DNA from: Novispirillum itersonii
GTDB taxonomy: Bacteria; Pseudomonadota; Alphaproteobacteria; Rhodospirillales; Rhodospirillaceae
Reading direction: 5' to 3'
Length of the DNA: 64,000 nt
NCBI RefSeq assembly: GCF_014205675.1
Contig: NZ_JACIIX010000005.1
Coordinates: 1 to 64,000, forward strand
Below the pieces are notes generated by a model. That model made no database searches and was not told the DNA's origin. It was given only the letters and a program-made list of their open reading frames with translations. The translations under genes and the position numbers were made by a program. Position 1 is the first letter of the stretch. The number at the start of each line of letters is the position of its first letter. Below are positions 58,945 to 64,000 of this stretch, piece after piece.

Positions 58945-59967
58945 ATGAGCCTGTTTGAACGGTATCTGTCCCTGTGGGTCGGCCTGTGCATCGTCGCCGG
59001 GCTGGGCCTCGGCCACCTGTTCCCCGGCGTGTTCCAGATCATCGCCGCGCAGGAGGTGGCGCAGGTCAACCTGCCGGTCGCCGCCCTGATCTGGCTGATG
59101 ATCGTGCCAATGCTGCTGAAGATCGACTTCAGCGCCCTCGGCCACGTGCGGGAGCACTGGAAGGGCATGACCATCACGCTGGTCATCAACTGGGCGGTCA
59201 AGCCGTTCTCGATGGCGCTGCTCGGCTGGCTGTTTATCGCCACCCTGTTCCGCCCGTGGCTGCCCGCCGAGCAGATCGACAGCTATATCGCCGGGCTGAT
59301 CCTGCTGGCCGCCGCCCCCTGTACCGCCATGGTCTTCGTGTGGTCGCGCCTGTGCGGCGGCGAACCCCACTACACCCTGACGCAGGTGGCGGTGAACGAC
59401 ATCATCATGGTCTTCGCCTTCGCCCCGCTGGTCGGGCTGCTGCTCGGCGTTGCCGCCGTCACCGTGCCGTGGGCGACGCTGCTGCTCTCCGTGCTGCTGT
59501 ATATCGTGCTGCCGGTGATCGTCGCGCAACTGTGGCGGCGCACCCTGCTGCGCCGGGGCGGAGACGCCGCCCTTGCCGCCGTGCTGGCCCGCCTGCACCC
59601 GGCCTCGCTGCTGGCGCTGCTGTCCACGCTGGTGCTGCTGTTCGGCTTTCAGGGGGAACAGGTGCTGGCCCAGCCGCTGATCATCGCCCTGCTGGCGGTG
59701 CCGATCCTGATTCAGGTGTATTTCAACGCCGGGCTGGCCTACTGGCTGTCCCGCCGTTTCGGCGTCGCGTGGTGCGTCGCCGCCCCCGGTGCCCTGATCG
59801 GGGCGTCCAACTTCTTTGAACTGGCGGTGGCCGCCGCCATCAGCCTGTTCGGCCTGTCTTCCGGTGCCGCCCTTGCCACCGTCGTCGGTGTGCTGGTGGA
59901 GGTGCCGGTGATGCTCTCCGTCGTCAAAATCGTCACCGCCAGTAAGGGCTGGTACGAACGGCGGTAG
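58945..59967 (+). CDS. acr3: ACR3-family arsenite efflux permease
   Basis: 340 residues from the ATG at 58945 (GGAGG upstream, two bases after the fusion-gene stop). About ten hydrophobic helices are present. The family signatures A-P-C-T-A-M-V-F-V-W-S (about 128-138, with the essential Cys) and the conserved Glu in L-I-G-A-S-N-F-F-E-L-A-V-A (about 283-295) are present. It exports arsenite from the cytosol by proton antiport. It ends the ars operon: ArsR, ArsI, ArsN-like/ArsC, ACR3. Confidence 0.9.
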   Translation: MSLFERYLSLWVGLCIVAGLGLGHLFPGVFQIIAAQEVAQVNLPVAALIWLMIVPMLLKIDFSALGHVREHWKGMTITLVINWAVKPFSMALLGWLFIATLFRPWLPAEQIDSYIAGLILLAAAPCTAMVFVWSRLCGGEPHYTLTQVAVNDIIMVFAFAPLVGLLLGVAAVTVPWATLLLSVLLYIVLPVIVAQLWRRTLLRRGGDAALAAVLARLHPASLLALLSTLVLLFGFQGEQVLAQPLIIALLAVPILIQVYFNAGLAYWLSRRFGVAWCVAAPGALIGASNFFELAVAAAISLFGLSSGAALATVVGVLVEVPVMLSVVKIVTASKGWYERR

Positions 59968-60034
59968 GGGCTTGTAGGGTTGAGCCTGTTTGTGGGCGCG
60001 GCTTTTTGGGCTGTTCATCACAACCGCTGACGGG

Positions 60035-61447
60035 TCAGGCTTGGGCAGACGCCCAGCGCAGCAGCAGGGGCAGCAGGGTGTCAGCCCCCGGCGGCGGCAG
60101 AGCGGTCAGGATCCAGTTGCCGCAGGTGTTACCATCCAGCACCAGCGGGCCATCGGCGGTCAGGGCGATATCCCAGTTGACCAGCGGCAGGCCCGGCAGC
60201 AGGGCCATCGCCCGCAGGGCGGCGCTGGCGGCGGCCTCCAGATGCGGCAGCGGGCGCCCGGCCAGCGGCTGGCCGTTCCACGGCACCTGTTGCAGCCGTT
60301 GCTGCGGCTGGCCCAGCAGCAGGCCGGGCAGCAGGGTGCCGGAGGCGGGACCGCCGGGGATAACCGTGTGGATAAGTGTGTTCATAACAGGCTGAATACC
60401 GGGTGGGACAACCCTGTGGATGGATTGGTCGGCACCCGGTGACCGGCCCAGATCCACCGGCACATACAGGTGCCCCCGCAGGAAGCTGCGCGGCGGCTGC
60501 CCCGGCACCGGCAGGCACAGCAGCGCGGAGTGCAGCCACGGGGCCTGTCCCGGCAGGCGGGCGGTGGTCAGGCGCAGCACCGGCAGCGCCCCATTCTCTG
60601 GTGCTCCATCCTCTGGCCCCTCGCCCTCTGGCCCGGCAGCGCACAGTGCCGCCAGATCCGGCGCGGCCGTCAGGCGGGGCTGAATCAGCAGATCGTCGCC
60701 CAGCCGGGCCGACAGCCGCCCCAGAGCCTCCGCCGCCGGGGCGGGCGGGCGGCCATTCAGGCGCACCAGTCCCGGCCCGAGGCGGTCCAGCGGCCATGCC
60801 GCCACGCCGCCGCTGCCGTGGCGCGGCTTAACGAACAGCCGGGCCGGACCTTCCGCCCTCAGCACCGGCGGCAGGGCTGCCGGATCCGCCGGATGCCCGG
60901 CAGGCAGCAGCCCCGCTGACAGCAGCCCCCCTGACAGCACCCCCCCTGACAACAACCCCAGTGTCGGCGGCACCGGCACCCCGGCAGCGGCCAGCCGGTC
61001 GGCCATCGCCTGTTTGTCGCGCAGGGTCTGGTGATCAGCCGCCGCCCCCAGATACGGCAGCACCAAGGCCGCCGCCCGGCCCGGCAGCGGATGATGCGGG
61101 TGTTCTGAAAGAGAGTGTTCTGAAAACCAGTGCCGCCACAGCCAGCATTCCAGCGGATCAGCCCCGCTGGCCCAGCAATCGGCCAGCAGCCGCGCCGCCT
61201 GCGGCCCCGGCAGCGGCGACAGCAGCGAACGGCGGCGCAGAAACCCGGCGACCAGCACCGGCACCGCCACCGCCCACAGCAGCGGCGACAGCAGCGGCAG
61301 CAGCCCGGCCAGCAGCCACCCGGCCCGGCCCCGGCGGCGCAGCCGGTCCCGCAGCCGCGCCCGCCCCCACCGGCGCAGGGCCAGAGCATCGGACCGGCCA
61401 AGCCCCAGCCCGTCCAGCGGCAGGCGCATCCGCAGCCATGGTGTCAT
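60035..61447 (-). CDS. ATP-grasp protein of the sugar-transfer-associated type
   Basis: 470 residues. The N-terminus (1-75) is Arg-rich with a hydrophobic stretch (about 44-68). L-V-K-P-R-H-G-S-G-G (about 209-218, ATP-lysine/glycine loop) and P-L-V-N-W-D-I-A-L-T-A-D-G-P-L-V-L-D-G-N (about 420-439, metal-binding D and N) are the ATP-grasp core motifs, in the order and spacing of the sugar-transfer-associated ATP-grasp group. A Gly/Leu-rich repeat, LLSGG-V-LSGG-LLSAG (about 160-180), is unusual. Its role, perhaps ligation of an amino acid or sugar acid in surface polysaccharide synthesis, is inferred from family name only. Convergent with acr3. Confidence 0.65.
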   Translation of the reverse strand: MTPWLRMRLPLDGLGLGRSDALALRRWGRARLRDRLRRRGRAGWLLAGLLPLLSPLLWAVAVPVLVAGFLRRRSLLSPLPGPQAARLLADCWASGADPLECWLWRHWFSEHSLSEHPHHPLPGRAAALVLPYLGAAADHQTLRDKQAMADRLAAAGVPVPPTLGLLSGGVLSGGLLSAGLLPAGHPADPAALPPVLRAEGPARLFVKPRHGSGGVAAWPLDRLGPGLVRLNGRPPAPAAEALGRLSARLGDDLLIQPRLTAAPDLAALCAAGPEGEGPEDGAPENGALPVLRLTTARLPGQAPWLHSALLCLPVPGQPPRSFLRGHLYVPVDLGRSPGADQSIHRVVPPGIQPVMNTLIHTVIPGGPASGTLLPGLLLGQPQQRLQQVPWNGQPLAGRPLPHLEAAASAALRAMALLPGLPLVNWDIALTADGPLVLDGNTCGNWILTALPPPGADTLLPLLLRWASAQA

Positions 61448-61546
61448 CCGGGTGCCTTTCCCTGCCCTGTTTCCGGCACTGTTTCACATCCCGCCTGCCG
61501 GTACAACCGCAGGGCCGGAGGGGGAAAGCCCCCCGGCCCAGTCTGA

Positions 61547-62119
61547 TCAGGCCGTGATATACTCCCCCTCATAACAGATCAGATAGGGGATGGTCAGATA
61601 CGGCTGGCGGTTTTCATGGGGCTTGGACTCCCCCGGATACTGCGACAGCGTACCCTTATGCAGGGTGCGGTCCGCAGTCTGATCGGGGTTATACCGCTTG
61701 CCCTGTCTGGTCTTGGGTACGGACATCGGGGTATAATGCACCGGCACCCCCAGCCAGTTTCCTGTCGGCTCGTTGGTTGCCAGAGTAAAGTTGGCAATCC
61801 GTCCGGACAATATATGGTCATGCCTTGGCATCTGGGCGGGGGTCAGCGTGACTTCCGGCTCTCCGGTTTTTTCACCGATCTTCAGCGACGGCTGCGACAC
61901 CCCGTTCCCCCCGGCCCCACAGACAACGTATTGGCGCAGATCCGGCACGGCAAACGTCCGCCTCCGGTGATCCCCGCCATAAAGCCTTCCGATCGTAGTG
62001 AATAATGCGACATACTTTTGGTCATCCTGACTGTACTCTTTGCCATCACAGAACAGCCACCCAACCGGAGCGTAAGAGGATGCCATCACCCGGACTTCAC
62101 CGATAAATCCATTGTACAT
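61547..62119 (-). CDS. Tail-collar (MdpB-type) protein, paralogue 1
   Basis: 190 residues from the ATG at 62119 with AAGGGGGG upstream. It begins Y-N-G-F-I-G-E-V-R-V-M-A-S-S-Y-A-P-V-G-W-L-F-C-D-G-K and continues Y-V-A-L-F-T-T-I-G-R-L-Y-G-G-D and F-A-V-P-D-L-R, the conserved sequence of phage tail-collar and microcystin-dependent-protein (MdpB) domains. The C-terminal variable region has P-R-H-D-H-I-L-S-G. It would sit at the tip of a tail or a contractile-injection fibre and contact the host surface. It is the last of four such genes in tandem. It shares N-E-P-x2-N-W-L-G-V-P-V with the protein at 63621-64000. Confidence 0.85.
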   Translation of the reverse strand: MYNGFIGEVRVMASSYAPVGWLFCDGKEYSQDDQKYVALFTTIGRLYGGDHRRRTFAVPDLRQYVVCGAGGNGVSQPSLKIGEKTGEPEVTLTPAQMPRHDHILSGRIANFTLATNEPTGNWLGVPVHYTPMSVPKTRQGKRYNPDQTADRTLHKGTLSQYPGESKPHENRQPYLTIPYLICYEGEYITA

Positions 62120-62132
62120 GGTTACACCCCCC

Positions 62133-62693
62133 TTATTCAGGCATTTTTGCATAACAGATAATATACGTCATCGCGGCTGTCGGCATGATATTGTTATGCC
62201 ACATCCCCTCTCCGGTCGTCTCAATTGAAAACCGCATCAGGGACAGAGAGTCCTCCCCTTCAGCAACCACCTTACTGGTATAGGCGGCAGGCCACCCACC
62301 GGAGATCGCCTCCATATTGGCCAGAACCGTTCCACCGTCCTTGGTATTGCGGTTGATGTAACTGGTGGTCCCGACGGTATTGCTGACGTTGACCTGATGA
62401 CTGTGCGGCGGCAGACCGTGGACCGGAATCTCTGCGATGGTATTGCCGCCCCGTTCCCCAAGCCGCCGCGCCGTCAGGCCCGGCCCGGAGCCCACCCCCA
62501 CCGGCACCACGCCCCGCAGGTCCGGCAGAAAGAAGATCCCTCCATCCTCCCCATATGTGCCACCGATGACGCTATACAGGGGAAGGTAATCATCCCTGGA
62601 CACCCCCTGTCCGTCGCAACGCATCCATCCCGCCGGAATGTACTCCCCCGCGATCAGGCGGATTTCACCGACGGTTTCTCCCACTTTCCCCAT
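62133..62693 (-). CDS. Tail-collar (MdpB-type) protein, paralogue 2
   Basis: 186 residues. The conserved N-terminal half includes V-G-E-I-R-L-I-A-G-E-Y-I-P-A-G-W-M-R-C-D-G, Y-S-V-I-G-G-T-Y-G-E-D-G and F-F-L-P-D-L-R-G-V-V-P-V-G. The C-terminal half differs strongly from its neighbours except at the last residues, M-T-Y-I-I-C-Y-A. It is separated from paralogue 1 by 13 bases. The pattern of constant N-terminus and variable C-terminus is expected for receptor-binding tips. Confidence 0.85.
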   Translation of the reverse strand: MGKVGETVGEIRLIAGEYIPAGWMRCDGQGVSRDDYLPLYSVIGGTYGEDGGIFFLPDLRGVVPVGVGSGPGLTARRLGERGGNTIAEIPVHGLPPHSHQVNVSNTVGTTSYINRNTKDGGTVLANMEAISGGWPAAYTSKVVAEGEDSLSLMRFSIETTGEGMWHNNIMPTAAMTYIICYAKMPE

Positions 62694-62741
62694 GACACGA
62701 TCCTTTCTTCTGTCATCCCAATATCGTCCCTGTCCCGGCCT

Positions 62742-63290
62742 TCAGGACTGGGGCGGATACGCCCCCTGTACGCAGATGCAGTAATTCAGGACAACAAAGG
62801 GCTGCATATTATTGTGCCCTTCTCCTTTCCCGGTTACCGAGACACTCTCCGGATGCAGGGATACCCTGTCGGGAATCTCTCCGGTCACATCGGCATAGAC
62901 CTTGGCGGGCATGGCTGAGTCGGATGGCATGGTTGACAGAAGGCCTTTTGCCATCGTCACGCTGGTCCCCGCTTTGCTGTAACCGGCAACCAGATGGGTG
63001 TGGGGCGGCGTGGTGGCCACGGTCAGCATCACCTTTTCCTCGCCACCGGCGTAACCGGGGTTCCCTGCATTCCCCCGGTTCCCTGTCTGGTTGACCGCCC
63101 CCATCACCACCCGCCCCCGGAGATCCGGGAGTTTGAATTTGCGGCCATCACTGCCATAGGAGGATCCTATGAGCTTATAAAGGGCAGTGTGCTTTGACAC
63201 ATCCATCACCTGCCCTTCACAGGGGAGCCAGCCAGACGGGATGGTTTCAGAGGCGAAGAGCCTGATTTCCCCCAGATAATTTTCAGCCAT
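62742..63290 (-). CDS. Tail-collar (MdpB-type) protein, paralogue 3
   Basis: 182 residues from the ATG at 63290, beginning A-E-N-Y-L-G-E-I-R-L-F-A-S-E-T-I-P-S-G-W. It continues Y-K-L-I-G-S-S-Y-G-S-D-G and F-K-L-P-D-L-R-G-R-V, then P-P-H-T-H in the hinge and N-Y-C-I-C-V-Q-G at the end. It is the third of the four in the same direction, separated from paralogue 2 by 48 bases. The gap to the next gene upstream (330 bases) contains the terminator of that gene, so this one may have its own promoter. Confidence 0.85.
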   Translation of the reverse strand: MAENYLGEIRLFASETIPSGWLPCEGQVMDVSKHTALYKLIGSSYGSDGRKFKLPDLRGRVVMGAVNQTGNRGNAGNPGYAGGEEKVMLTVATTPPHTHLVAGYSKAGTSVTMAKGLLSTMPSDSAMPAKVYADVTGEIPDRVSLHPESVSVTGKGEGHNNMQPFVVLNYCICVQGAYPPQS

Positions 63291-63551
63291 TGCACCTGTC
63301 ATCCTTATGTTCAGGGTCCATGATTCAAAAAACGCGATCCTTGATTGATAAAATTCAACCTACTCTTCCCCCTGCGACTTTCTACCCATAAAATTGCATT
63401 TTCTTTATATATGCACCTTTAAGTGTATCACTATCCCCCTGAGAAACCTGAGAACCGCCTCCGGACCGGTGGCGCAGAAAACACCCTTGAGATGCAGAGT
63501 TTCCGCACAGATATTTCTCACCGGAAACAACGCTGCCCACGGCTGAGGCAC

Positions 63552-63586
63552 AAAAAAGCCCCGCCGGGCAGAGCACCCGACGGGGC
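63552..63586 (-). terminator. Intrinsic terminator of the right-edge tail-collar gene
   Basis: GCCCCGCCGGG (63558-63568) pairs with 63576-63586 with a single mismatch and a seven-base loop. On the minus strand TTTTTT (63557-63552) follows the stem. The rest of the 330-base gap around it shows no gene. Confidence 0.85.
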
Positions 63587-63620
63587 CACAAAACAAGCCG
63601 GACAGCCGTTTTCCGCCCGG

Positions 63621-64000
63621 TTACGGGCGCACCGGAAATTCGCCGTTCCAGCAGATGAAATAACCCAGCGTCAGCGTCGGCTGGCTGTTGTCATGCTCTG
63701 CCGCTGCCTCCGGGTTGCCGCCATGCTTCGACAGGGTCGCAGGATGCAGCTGGACGTTTTTGGCAGTCCCGCCAATGGCATAGCGCCGGGCCTGCTGGAT
63801 TTTCGTGGTGGCGTTGGGGGTTTTGTAAACCGGCACCCCCAGCCAGTTATCCCCCGGCTCATTCACCGCGTCGGCAAAGGGAAACACCTTCCCGCCCAGA
63901 GTATGGGTATGAACCGGCATCTCGCTGGACTTCAACGCAACCGTCGCCGTCCCGGTGGCCTCCGCCAGCTGTAGCGCAGGGAGATCATTTCCATCGGCCC
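63621..64000 (-). CDS. Tail-collar (MdpB-type) protein, paralogue 4 (N-terminus beyond window)
   Basis: The visible ~126 residues are the C-terminal part. The reading frame continues to the window edge through ADGNDLPALQLAEATGTATV, then ALKSSEMPVHTHTL, so the apparent TTG start at 63935 is not real. It contains N-E-P-G-D-N-W-L-G-V-P-V-Y, almost the same as in paralogue 1, and ends L-G-Y-F-I-C-W-N-G-E-F. The matching variable regions of copies 1 and 4 indicate one of them arose by duplication. Likely the first or an inner gene of the tail-collar array. Confidence 0.8.
   Translation of the reverse strand, partial: ADGNDLPALQLAEATGTATVALKSSEMPVHTHTLGGKVFPFADAVNEPGDNWLGVPVYKTPNATTKIQQARRYAIGGTAKNVQLHPATLSKHGGNPEAAAEHDNSQPTLTLGYFICWNGEFPVRP

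Overview
The window is high-GC DNA (about two-thirds G+C by eye) from a free-living alphaproteobacterium, most likely a member of the Rhodospirillales. The lineage call rests on a CcrM-type GANTC methyltransferase, a DivK response regulator and the general gene repertoire. It is inferred from family recognition, not from a database search.

Layout. (1) The left edge (1-76) holds the last 24 codons and stop of an IS110-family transposase. A perfect 62-bp palindrome and a terminator follow, and then a minus-strand podophage head operon (286-3697): scaffold-like protein, Bbp19-like protein, portal, small MC-GGG protein and GIY-YIG protein. (2) 3.8-12 kb is mostly housekeeping and accessory metabolism: DUF2239, DUF3088, a lone ABC membrane domain behind a Fur-like site, a DapA-family aldolase, a glycosyltransferase pair, and LysR/YeiH. 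(3) ccrM (12429-13565) lies behind 11 GANTC sites. It is followed by an AT-richer pair: a YaaW-like protein and an unknown membrane/coiled-coil protein. (4) 15.7-20 kb carries yghU, a membrane protein downstream of a 16-C tract, three ~187-bp direct repeats, a 3-hydroxyisobutyrate dehydrogenase-like protein and a GST. (5) 20.2-27.5 kb carries a cold-shock-domain membrane protein, a LuxR regulator and a three-gene cell-envelope operon (lipoprotein, giant GDPD membrane protein, DnaJ-zinc-finger/SNase-like protein). A decayed GST copy follows. (6) 27.7-38.3 kb has transport, stress and regulatory genes, including an ABC-ATPase + TOPRIM pair that looks like a split OLD/PARIS-type defence module, a bestrophin gene whose stop codon is in a 42-bp tandem array, and an orphan PqqD.

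(7) 38.5-47 kb is the most interesting stretch. A DUF4062 protein sits beside a seven-gene operon: small membrane protein, WYL regulator, zinc ribbon, YkvA, and three different dynamin-like GTPases. A HEPN protein (R-x4-H) lies on the far side. This looks like a candidate membrane-acting defence or stress system. (8) 47-51.2 kb holds a second phage cluster (terminase small and large subunits, replication-like gene, divergent XRE repressor). It is on the same strand as the head operon but about 43 kb away. (9) 51-56 kb: pentapeptide membrane protein, DivK, DUF423, NAD kinase, HDAC-family deacetylase. (10) 56.5-60 kb: a persulfide-type ArsR regulator, then an ars operon (ArsR, ArsI, an ArsN-like/ArsC fusion, ACR3). 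(11) 60-64 kb: an ATP-grasp protein and four tandem tail-collar (MdpB-type) proteins, the last running off the right edge.

Short GC-rich palindromic repeats recur between genes across the window. Several occur in nearly identical pairs, so this chromosome appears to carry an active REP/BIME-like repeat family. No rRNA, tRNA or CRISPR array was recognised.
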